DNA of 64,000 nucleotides from Morella rubra (lineage: Eukaryota > Streptophyta > Magnoliopsida > Fagales > Myricaceae). The stretch lies in assembly GCA_003952965.2 (NCBI GenBank), contig CM025851.1, positions 14,930,099-14,994,098 on the forward strand, given 5' to 3'. The notes under the pieces were generated by a model. That model worked only from the letters and a program-made list of their open reading frames with translations. It was not told the origin of the DNA and did not search any database. Position numbers and translations under genes: made by a program. The first letter of the stretch is position 1. Every line of letters begins with the position of its first letter. Below, piece by piece: positions 37,501 to 49,400 of the stretch.

Positions 37501-40500
37501 CATCAATACAACTTTAACAACTTTTACACGCATGCCAATAAAGCTCAAACATCACCTAAATATTCACACTATTCTTAAAATTCTTAAAATTTTCTCAAAA
37601 CAAACATGCCTTGCCATTGGGAATTTCAAGGCAATCTTTTTTGGGGTTAGATATTCACTGAATCAGTTAATATGTGAACTCACATGGATATCTGTTACTT
37701 AAACTTCAACTTGATTCAACATTCATAAGAATCCCTATGGAGAAATTTATAGACGCTTAAAGAAGAAAGTGTTTAATGGTTCCCAACAAATCACAGTTTT
37801 TCCTTTATTTTTTTTAGTTGAATGTGTCAAGCAGTGCTAAATACTACAGAGGCAAAGAAAAAGAATGTACCTATAGCATGAGGGAGCGATAACATCAACC
37901 AAATCATTTGCTGGTAGACAGAAATAAGGAACCTGCTTTAGTAAGAAACTGGATGAAGCTGCATGATTGTGATTTGTAGAGCCAAATGAACATGCAGAGA
38001 CTGCTTTACCTCCTCAATGTGACCATCCAAATGCTTCAATTGAACCTATCAAAGTACAAGAAAAAACTTGTAGGAATACTGTCGTTAACATTCACTTATT
38101 AAGAAACATTCGAATTGGTGAAATTATAGGCTGATATTAGATATTCAGTAGCTGCATCGCCAATATTCGTTAGTAAAGATATCTGGCTTGAGATATAGGC
38201 TGCATCATGTGCTTATCAAACGGAAAACATCTACTAAAGTTCATCACATGCCCTCTAAGTGGCATGATTGTCACTGAATAAGTCTAAGAGACTAATTACA
38301 AACCCAAAAAATTCCATCATGTAACAATAGACCCCCATTACTGCACAAATCAAATTGCAAGAATTTTTTTTTTTCTATGCCAAATTGCAAGAATTTGTTT
38401 TAAGAGCTTTTGAGTCATAAACCTTAAGGCTAGGCTTGAAGCCCAAAGAAACAGCCTCAAGGTATAACCTTGACAGAAAATCTGACGCTCACACCTTCTC
38501 ATTGGCCTTTGTCTCGCACTCTGAGACTCTCCAGTGAAGTATGTGCCCCTATGGTAGTTTTTATTTCTTTTATTTTTAATTAAATAAATAAATTTATTAT
38601 ATTAATAATAATATTCGGAAAAAAAATTTAATAAAGGAGACCAAACCAGTTTTAAAACCAAGAGTCTCACAAACACAGGATCAGCTTCAAAACTTGTTTT
38701 ATATCTAACTTTTCAAATTTCAAATTAAAAGAAATCTAAAACTAAAACTAAATCCCTATCCCAAACATGCCCTTAGTGATTCTTGATTATATCATCGACT
38801 CAGCCACCAAAATTACCAATAGGCACTAATATTAAACGCAAAAGGAAGAAAGGATTCTCAGAACAAACCTTGTAGTCTTGCATAAACTCGTAATGGAGAA
38901 CTGTTTCTGGCTCGCTACTTGCAGCCTTGAGAAACTTATCCAGACCTTCTCGAGTTCCATTATCAACTGTTAAAAAAAAGTTTCAGTACTGATCCAAATC
39001 ATGTTCCACTACTTCCAGACCCAGTGACTTGAATAATGCATTATTATATACTGCCGTTCATGCCTTAAATAGTGGATAGTATGTGACCCAAATAAAACAC
39101 TTGGGATGGAGTAATGTGGGATTATAAGGAATGGTAGGTTTCAAGGGTGAAACTGCTTACCGCAAAAAGTGTGAAACTTCCTTCACCACTCGGTTTCAGG
39201 GTACAAAAGACTAGATTTTAACTCGTCTACCCCACAAATTTGTCCCCAAAAAAGTCAAATAAAATTGACTAACAGCTGAGTGCTCATGTGTAAACTTTGC
39301 AATCAGCTGAACATTCCAAGATGATCTCATATTCGTTGCGACATCTAGAACTTTTATGGGGCCTGGCATAATAGTATTTCAATTGACTGCCAGATGAATA
39401 GAATCAACAAAAAAAATAAGGAACAAATATAGAGCTTTTACTTACCACAATTAGTGCCTAAGACATAGAGCTTCTCCAAATTCAAGTGGTGTTCAACAGA
39501 TCTCAGTGCTGCAGTTTAAGAAATTACTCTGCATTACAATGGTACAAGTCACAACTGAGAAAACAACTGAAAATGAAAATTTCCAGCTCATAGTATAAGC
39601 CAAACCTTGCACTTGGCAACCCACACCACAGAAAAGAAGACGCTTTACACCTGCAGCCTGTTTTAAAAGCAAATGAATACTTCTCTCACTAGCTTTTTGA
39701 AGCAACATAGGAATTCAGGTTTATGGAATCAAACCAATAAGCAAATAATAAACAATTGAAACGTGTACACACATAGACACACTCAAACAAAACGGGATTT
39801 CAAACTTGCAAAAAGGAATTAAACAAGTCAATATAGCAATCAAATAAAGATCCATGATCAATTGTATGTTAACCACATCCTAGCATTTGCAAAAGGATGT
39901 TTAAAATACAGTGGCTATCTAACTAAAGAAAGCAATTTCTAATATGAAATGAGAGCACAATCACCTTTAGTTCGCAATTGGTGCCCCTACAAAGCAATAA
40001 AAATAGTAGAAAAATCTTAAAAGCTCAAAAACAAAAAATTCCACCCACCTTCCTCAATTTCTAACCAAGCCTCTTTCTCCTCCCGGAAATAATCAGAAAA
40101 CCCCGGTCAGCATCATTGTAAGCCTTCTAAAAGCCAAAGCTAGTCAGAACTCCTAACTTATTCCCTGGTTGAAGACTAATCTTCACTGCTAAATCACTAC
40201 TTGCCGTAAAACCTTAAACTGACGGGAAAATATAAATTTAGTAGCTTATTCTATATCATGACACTCCCCTTCATGGATGGAACAATGAGTGTGTCCAACA
40301 CATAGAATATCTAACCAACAATTACCCTCACATGTATGTTAATAGTGGGTTCAACATGAAGGTTGCTAGCAATTCTGTAGGCTGATACCAAAGGTATCAA
40401 AGTAGCGGTGGGTTTAGGCACTCATGCTCTTTATCACAAGCAACATGAAGGTCGCTAGAACAATTTCCAGTATGCCTTTTAAAATCCACCTCATTCAAAA

Positions 40501-43500
40501 ATTGTTTTCCTCTTTTGATCTTGTCTTCTTCCAAACACGCGAATACAAACCAGACTTTAGCATCTCAACAACTGTCATCCATGTGTAATGAAGCTTTACA
40601 TGTTAAGATTTTAGACCAGTCCTTCAACAAAAATATTTAATGCAATTGCTCTTATTGAAGCTGGATACCAAAAAATCAAGCACAGTGTCAAAAGTAAAAA
40701 GGCATCTCTATGTTACTAGCGAAAGCAAATTCCGGGCACCTCAACAAGGGCAAGGGTGTTCAGATTAGGAGATAATGTTGGCTTAACACCTTTAGCAGCT
40801 AGAACTTCATCTGGTGTCCTATTGCAAACCAAAATAAAATGTAGACGTCTTAGAGATGAAAGTATGAACTTCAGAAAAGAAAGAGAAGGAAAAACGGAAA
40901 TTAAGTGCAATATTTAAATATACCAAGGATGACTTAGATAAAGTGCAAGTAACAAGAACCAGATGCAAACCTTGCTAGGACAGGCCTAGGTATGAATCTG
41001 TCCTCTGGATCACTGCAATTATCAAAATACCACAACCACAGAAGTTCATGAAACATTCAGATTAAAAATGAATTGGCAACCTATGAGTGGTTAGATCAAT
41101 TCCACCATCTAGTACATAGAGTTTGTATCACTACCTCTGTACACAAACAACAGCTTCTACCATGCCTGATTTAAGCATTTCAATCGCAATAGTGGTTACT
41201 ATCCCTGTCCATTGGGCTCCTACAATAAAGAAAGTAAAAACCAATGTTATGTGGGCCCAAATTTTGCATGGAACTCATGTCTGCATAATTTAACCCTACC
41301 TGAAAAATGCAAAGCACTACTGCAGTCTTTGGAACCATTCAAAATGTATACATTACATGCCAAAAGATTTGGCACAAAATTGAAGACATTATATTACCAT
41401 TTTGAATGACAAAGACCTCGAATGAGGTTACAAAAACTAACACAGACACACTCGACAACAAAGCATGAAAATTTGAACAACCTGTTATAATAGGAAAGCC
41501 TTAACCGCAGTTGTACAAACTACGTAACTATTAATCATATTAATGTGAAAATTTAAGAAAGGAGAAAATGGGATAAACAAGAGTGTAAAATTCTCCTTCC
41601 TGCTAGCTAGTCTCATCAGAGCACTAAAATATATCCTCCACCCACTATTTGAATCATGGATGGATGCACTCTTTTCTAAAATATATTGTTGCTGGCCACC
41701 ATTCAATGAGAAAGAGCAGCTAAAAGAACTGCCACCTTTCAGATTATAAGACCAGAGAGCAATACTTCTGCTAGAGTAAGGCATGCCAACTGTTGTACAA
41801 AATGGATTTTCACAACAAAGTAAAACCATTCAAGCCCCGGACAAACTACTTTATACTAATTGTTAAAATCATTACAATTGAAGTCCTGAGCAAGGTGTTA
41901 GAGAATCAAGACACCACAGTATAAGGAGTAGAAAAAACTGTTGGGATTAAAAAAAAAAAAAAGGATATACTTACCTTCTACAGGCTTTAATTTACGAGCA
42001 TATAACAGCTCCTCATGGACCCCTAAGTACGTCTCATCTAAGGAACTTGATTTCCTCCCTCTACCATGAACTACGGGTTCCAAGCCCTGAATGGGGAAAA
42101 CCAATTAATGCTTGAGTGACAAGAAAGACAAAATACACACGCTTACGGATATTGACTATTCCAGATCACAAGGGTTTGGGACATTGAAAAAGTTAACTTC
42201 GCTTCTTCTAATGGAGTTTAATCTCAGTGTTCTGCATGGCACCCAAATGAGTGCATCCAATAAATTGCAAATATGTAGATTAATTACACCAAATTAGGCC
42301 TAGAATCATTTTCCAGATTTCAGGATCTGACACAACTATAAACTTGCAGCCATGATGAGCTACAAACATGCTGACAAGAAGACCAAGACAGGAACTCCGG
42401 AAGTCAAATTGTGTAAATGAAAGTTCTTAAGCCAAAGAATCTCAGGGGGCGGCGGCAGCTCCCTATTATCATTCCAGGTGGTGCCCCCAAATGTTTTGAA
42501 CAGCTTTTCATGATATTCTAAAGGATATGCTCCTTCAGTGGCTGTTCGAACCAATATGATTGGATTTTAACTGCCTAATGATGTTCCAAAGCACTAAATA
42601 AAACACGAGAGAATGCTAATAGACAGCGTCGGGAAATCCCTCTTCGGAAATGTGAATTGTGATCTGAACTTTGAACTGACATTGACCCAACAGCTAATTT
42701 ATGTTGATTGATAAACAGAATAGATGCATAGGAAACTCCAACAACATGCATATAAACCATTTCCTTTTCCCTCAGAAAGAAAAGGGAGCTCCGACTGAAT
42801 GCTAAATTCAGTTTAAGTGATTGGTGGTTTTGCAGCGGGAACAGAAACGTTGCTTTGGTTTCGTCCAATTCGTACAAAGAAAGAAAATGTTGCATCTCAA
42901 AGTCGAAACTTTCGGAGGAAAAGATAATACAATCAAAAGAAGAAACTTACTTCAATTCTAGACATTCCATCTCCCAAGAAAGCACACGCGTTCTTGACAT
43001 GCGCAACGTAATATGTGTCGCACAACCCGCAATGACTGCACAAAATCAATTTAAAACACGGTCCTCCTTTAAGTAAATAAAGGCCAACTTCCACACATGT
43101 ATAGTATGTGTATACCTATAAACACGAACGCAATATAATCTTCGTGATGAAAAAAACACGACAATCTTCAAGATTAAAACATGGGTTGTTGGAGGTCGGA
43201 AAAACAAAGAAGAGTATAGCAAACAAAGAAAATTTAAAATGGGAGTTTGAACCTGCAATGGTCTTTGGCCGGGTAGGTGCCTCCCGGAGGAATGGGCCTG
43301 GAGCGGTTCCTCCAGTCATCTCTGAGCTTCACCGAATTTGAAGACTTGGAGTTCGCATCTGTTCCACAAAGGAAACATGTAGTTACACCATAAAACATCT
43401 ATAACATCCAAGCTTAGATATAAGCACGCGTACGCGGGAAAGCAGAGAGAAGGTTTTAGGAACCTTTAGATGAAGAGGACGACGAAGAAATAACGGAGAC

Positions 43501-43542
43501 TGACAGAGGAAGCGAGGAAAGCCTGGAAATGAAGGAAGACAT
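34592..43542 (-). CDS. HCAR: 7-hydroxymethyl chlorophyll a reductase, chloroplastic
   Basis: Ferredoxin-dependent iron-sulfur flavoprotein of the chloroplast that reduces 7-hydroxymethyl chlorophyll a to chlorophyll a, closing the chlorophyll b to a path. Nineteen exons (5' to 3'): 43464-43542, 43253-43358, 42951-43035, 41975-42086, 41135-41219, 40971-41012, 40740-40818, 39606-39657, 39446-39508, 38869-38966, 38010-38045, 37871-37932, 37020-37047, 36115-36194, 35756-35825, 35615-35672, 34945-35009, 34767-34861, 34592-34685. All phases close to 462 residues, the family length. The N-terminus is Ser-rich like a transit peptide. Cys61, Cys64, Cys67 and Cys79 (DHCSHCGLCD and NACAF) start the FrhB/FdhB-type domain. 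Other conserved Cys lie in LLFCGVGCQVQ (203-213), GTNC (231-234) and CYSCFDY (298-304). It converges on YUCCA. Some exons are very short (28, 36 and 42 bp). No lesion seen. Confidence 0.95.
35161..35343. repeat. Tandem duplication of about 90 bp in an HCAR intron
   Basis: Copies 35161-35257 and 35258-35343 both start atttcatttgatttcctctg, contain ctatatcccaaa and end gtcatat. The second lacks an 11-bp aaaggaaaac part. Confidence 0.85.
37387..37610. mobile_element. MITE in an HCAR intron
   Basis: The left end gggcatgttcgttt at 37387 and the right end aaaacaaacatgcc (37597-37610) are inverted repeats, continued by aaaatttaagaat and attcttaaaattt. The inside is C/A-rich and non-coding. Length is 224 bp. 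No clear target-site duplication was found. It lies in the intron between 37047 and 37871. Confidence 0.7.
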
Positions 43543-44437
43543 AGTAGCAGTCTAGCAGATAGAAGGAGAGACAAAAGTGCTGCGAGTAGCGGGGGTAGAG
43601 GTGGCCCTGCACCACATATTATATGGCGATCTTTTTATTCTACTCTCGTTCTTTGGCATATATTGGCGACTTACACGCTTGTTGTTCCCGTTAAAGACGA
43701 CGTCGTTGGGTCTATCCCTTGTCTTCTTTAACAATGAGTAAGTCATGCAGCACGGATGGGTTCAGAGCTGCATACGACGGCCGCATTTCGACTGCAGTAA
43801 TTTAGATAGCGTGCCATAGACACGTTCTTCGGTGCAAAGCAGAAACGACAGGCTCTTGTACTTCGTTGAAATAAAACGACAAGTTGTGTGGGCGTCTACA
43901 TAGTTAATTGTGCTTGGACACAAACTGTATGCAGGAGAAGGTTACCTCTAATACAACCCTTCACAATGCAGAACAAGGACCCTGGAATAGGCAAAACCAT
44001 TTGTTTCATTCCTGAGGCTTAAAGCCACAAATCGTTGATCTCAAATACATGTATGGGCAGTAAAAAACAAGAAAACCACCCAAAGCTATGCATGTAATCT
44101 TTCATATTTGTCTACACCAACATTTCATCTTTCCCTATTACATCCATATCCAACTATGTCCCGGATCTCCAAATATAAAGAGATGGAAGCACGAAGGGAC
44201 ATTACTTATTTTCTTCGAGTCAAATAAATGATATGCGATATTTCCAATCAATGGGAAGGCCTCTCAAAACATTACTCACTTCCTTTCGCAAAGAATGGCT
44301 GTATAGTTGACTCAAAATATACAGATTATGACCTTCGTCATATCACTAAAAAGACGGGCGGATGATGGGCAGGTGAGAGGGATGACAAAATCAGATATGA
44401 AAGCAGGCCTTTGCCAACAGCTATTCCGGCTTCCATA
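43543..44437. other. HCAR upstream region and BLISTER downstream region
   Basis: Both neighbours are on the minus strand, so this 0.9-kb gap must hold the BLISTER 3' end and the HCAR promoter and leader. On the minus strand a weak TATA-like word (rc of atatta) lies at 43616-43621, about 75 bp before the HCAR ATG. No gene is seen. Confidence 0.5.
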
Positions 44438-46457
44438 TCACAGAAGCTTGCTGGTTCTTCGTCTTGAAGGCCCTCCAGGAAAGAGTTTCATGATCCATCC
44501 TAAGACCCTTTCAACCACCTGACATAGCAAAGACAAAATTTTAAATTAAATATAAAGGGAGAAACATGAAGTCTTTATTTTACAATTCATAAATGCAGGA
44601 ACAGTATAATAACAAACAAAAGGTTACTGCAATGTACCACTGGCTTCTCTGCAATTCTCTTGTAATTTTTTTTTTAAAAAAAATAACAACAATCAACGTG
44701 CAAACACATCCCCTGTCTACACCTACTCCCACACAGACACCCAGCCAACATCTTATATCTTGAAAAATAAAGAAATAGATTACCTCATCACCCTCATCTG
44801 CATAAGGAGCATTCCCAGGCATAGTATGAGAATCAGGTTGTCTAGCTGGAAGATTACCATTGGCCATACTTTGAGCAGTCAAAAGCTCTAGTCTTTGAGT
44901 TTGAGCTTCAAGTTTTCGTGACAACTCCTTGTTCAACTCCTATACACAGGAAAACAGGACGGGTAAGCTTGCAACAAAGAAGATATAGATCAATACCATC
45001 ACAAGCATTGCATTTAGATTGTGTATCACATATTATATGATTCTTCCATAAACCACATTTTGTACCAGACCAAAGTAGGATGAAGTCTACTCATACATAA
45101 CTTCTAAAGCCATATCATACATACTTTCCATATCCAAATTAATAGTGCAGTCAAAGCCCAAGTCTTGTTAATGGAGAGTGAACCAACATCTATTACCATG
45201 AACAATCGCATGGCTACCGAACACAAGGGTGTGGTTACAGGTCTTTTGAACAGCCACTTCAAGCAAGAAATGCTGAAGGATTGTGCCGCATCCTGACCAA
45301 CAGCCTGAGACCCCACTTAGGAGAGACCAGCATTTGGTGACCCAAGTTTAATACGTAGAAGAGAGAAAATGCCACACAGATCTAATTATTATAAAAAAGT
45401 GAAAGTCCTGATTCCAATAAAATTATGTAGCACCATCAAGGCTTTTTGTACAGCTTGAAGAAGAAAGTCATATAAAGTTTAAGTGGTCAAAGGAAGGATC
45501 AACCATACAAACACACACAAATACAGCTGTACATGCACACATGGGTTATGTAATGCCTCGCATGTATGCTTAGTGAGTTAGTGTCCTTCATGTCCTTTTT
45601 ATTGTCATGCCAATAATGTCAGTGTCCATGACAAAGCCACAAGACTTCTATTGGACTCTAATTGATTAGTAATTGAACTAGAGGGACTGCTTACAAACAT
45701 GTACGAAGAGGCCCTAGTTAGATGTTTGAACTACACACGATCTCCATTACCAGTGTCAAAATAAGGTTACAGATCTGATCCTGACACATCAGTCTAACAA
45801 AGTCTCACATTCTAAACCAAGTATCAAACAATATTACCACAATCAGAGCATCCTGAACGTGACTTTCTAAATAGGTCAAAAGAAGACTCAATGAGTGTGC
45901 TTATCATGTAACCTTTTTTTTTTTTTTGATAAGTGAGTGTTCTTATCATGTAACCTAACAAGAGTATATGCAATCCAGATAAGAATTACCTTCAGCTTAG
46001 AACAATCAGATGACTCGGACGCCAAAGCTTGTGTCAACTCTTCTTTCTCCAATGCTAACTGCAGCAAGAAAAAGGCCAGAGCTTTCATTAGGTCAAAAGA
46101 ACAGGATCTACTTTGACTACATCAGATGCTTAAACGAAAGATTGACAAAAAGTGGTGACAAAGTTACCCTCAAAACATACCCTATATAAACTTGCAAGAA
46201 ATGGACAACATGTGAGATAATACCTCAGATATTATTGTATTGATATTTTGAATCATTCTCATCTGATCAGGAGGAATATTCAAAGACAAAATTTCAAGAG
46301 TAGGCTGTCCATTTTCGGGTAGTAAGGAAACACTGAAGGCATCACTTTCATGAGAAGATGCAGTTTGATGTGTTTCATCAACCGAGGCACCTGGGATGGC
46401 ATTGAATCAAATTAATTGAGATACAGAAAGAGAAAAACGAATGTCACTTCAAAGGGG

Positions 46458-46492
<35 letters not shown>

Positions 46493-49400
46493 AGTACCCC
46501 AGGGTGGGGGGGAGGGAAGAGCTATAAATGCATAATACCTTGCTGTACCCTGTAACCACTAGAGTATAAATGCACAATACCAGCTTAAGGCTGATTTTCA
46601 GATGTTAAAAGTTGGTTTACAAGGGAAAACAAGGTCATCACTTCACATCTAATACCCAAATTCATAACGGATTTTTAATTGTAATCCAGGTACAATGTCT
46701 GATTACATCGGAGCTTTATTGAGGAACAGAATGACATGACCAATAGACCTGATTTAGCCGTCTCACCATGGTCTCTAATCAGGACCATTATTGAGATTGA
46801 GTAAGCAGCCATGAGAAAAATGAAATCTTACCTAAATCTTCTGTAGACGTTGATGTATCTCTCTTATTAACAGGACTGGTGCTGAAATCAATAGGCTTTG
46901 CACTTGAGGCAGCTTTCCGAATCTTGGACTGCAATAGCTTCTTCTCTGTCTCAGAGAAAAATACGGACAGCAAAACAAATTAGGGGCGAACGCTGCAAGC
47001 ATATATGATATACACAGACATACATATGAGACAAAGTCACTTTATTCCATCACCAGTGGTGGAAGAAGAAACAAAGGCAATTTCAACAATTTAGACACGC
47101 TTCAATGTCATGATTCTGGAAGTTACACAAATCTGACACCTAAAGCACTACTGAATTTTTTTGGACTGAGAAAGCTTCATCAGATTTACATTCTTTAGAT
47201 ATTTAGACACCCTGGAAAGGGAGAAATGAGAGAACAGCTGAAGAAAAGATTCAGAGTTCCGTAAATCATGAACAAGCTAACACTCAACATCTCAATTGGG
47301 TTTTATTCCCCAAAGATCAGCACAATACAACAAATTTTATATGACTAATGGGCACTCAAAACCTAGCTTTCTGAGAAAATGGACCATTGCTGAAATCAAG
47401 ATAAAAGCACGCTTACCTTCTTGAAGAGCATCAATAGTTGACTGCAGATCCTGACGCTCTTTCTCTAAGCTAGACAGTTTCTTTCTGCAAGAATATTCAG
47501 GCACACCATTATCAGCACATCCCTCCCCACAATGACCTTACAAACTTTAAGGGCTTCACATACACTATTCAAGAGAACTCTCGACTCAACACTAAATGGA
47601 AATAAAGGCACTACTTCAGCAGGCTTTAATATCCGATTTCAGTCACAATACCTCTCACATTTCTAAAAGCAAAAGTCAAAATAGTCCGCAATTCATAAGT
47701 AACACACTTTCTTTCTTGTAACTTTGTAATTTGTGCACTACTCATGACAATCACAACTTCCAGAATTAATTCCTAATAGATTTTTCCCTCGGTAGTATGA
47801 ATAGGTAAAGAAAACTACATCACTTTCATGTTAATAGCCCTAGATTACACTGCATCCACAAAAGAGAAAGAATATATGAAAAGAAACAGTTCTGTGTTCA
47901 TCAAAATATGAGAAGCAGAAAGGCTTATCACAGTTATTTGTCCGCAGGACACTTAAAAACTTCAAGCATACTTGTAAGAAGAGATTTCAGCTTGGGAATT
48001 CTCCAACTGCCTCTCCAGCTTTAGCTCACTAGATCTTAGTCTGAGTGCCTACATATATTAGGCAGAGAATGATTTTAAGAAAGATAGCACTGAATGGCAA
48101 ATGTGAAAAATCCCAGCTTAAAGCACCATATATATATTTGGGAAGAGAACTTTTACAGCATCTGTAAATTAGCAATCTTAGCACAGGTACAAACAAATTT
48201 TTACACGTCAGATTTTAAAGAAGCATGAACAAAGCAGCAAGAAGGTTTGGAGCAGTCTATCATCACTCACTAGAATCACGGAAGTACATACTTGAAAATT
48301 TTCACATAGCTTTATCCATTATGCATTTGAAATTGCTGGTTAGTTTTTAGGAAAAGGGTCTAGTTGCTATACTTTACATTCTAGTAAATCATCAGCTTGT
48401 ATCGAAACTAAATTCAGCTAAATTCATTTGAAATGGTTTCAAATAAAGTTGTAGAGTTACTTTACTCATAAAGTGGCATTGTCCTTCAAATATACAATTT
48501 TCCTAAAAAAACTAAGAATGTTCATTATCTTTTATCTTATAAACGTGATCTTTTCATAGTCCTCACAAATCTACAGATAATATACGAGCGTTTGCCCATA
48601 TTTGAGGACAATGTGTCTTGTGTAAATGTATGTCTGCATGTGAGTATCACATGAAATGGCATTTTCTTCATGAAACGCAATGGCAAACACCAAACATAGT
48701 AATAAATTTAACTACCTTCTCCTCTAAACCAATAACTTCAGAAGCCAGTAACTTGGCACGTTCATCAGCGGCATTACATTCCAGTTGTGCGTTTCCATAT
48801 TCCATTTTGACAGAGTCAAGTTCCACCTGCTTACATCAAAGGGTACACATATAGCAACAAAAGTAAAGGACCACTAAACTAGAAAGACGATGAAAACAAC
48901 CTCAAACCAATTTGAGAGCATTCTACCCATGAACATGCTATAATCTAGGAAAACACAAAATTACTACACAACAAGCAGTTGTATAATGTTTCCATATCCG
49001 ACTTAAGTTGGTTAATGGACAACTAGAAGTAACACATAGCAAATGAAGGAATAATGGATACAAACCAGTTGGGCCTTGATTTCTTCCTGTAAGTTCTCGA
49101 TGTCAGATTTGAGTTGGTTGACAGCAATCCTCTGAAGATAATATCCATGAAAAAAACAGATGGATTAGAAATAGCATCATCGAGGGCCTCCCAGAAATTT
49201 TGGAGAACACACCACAATAATTTAAAATAAAAAACTGGAATGGCCAAGAGCACATCAAAGAAAGTTTATAGACAGACAGGAATTGGGGAAGCTTTTAGAG
49301 TGCAGACCTTGATGTCAACTTCCATATTAACTAACCAGTGGCCAGCAAGTTACACAGATTTTTGTCGGACCATCTACTGCCCCATTGGCAGTAGTCTAAC

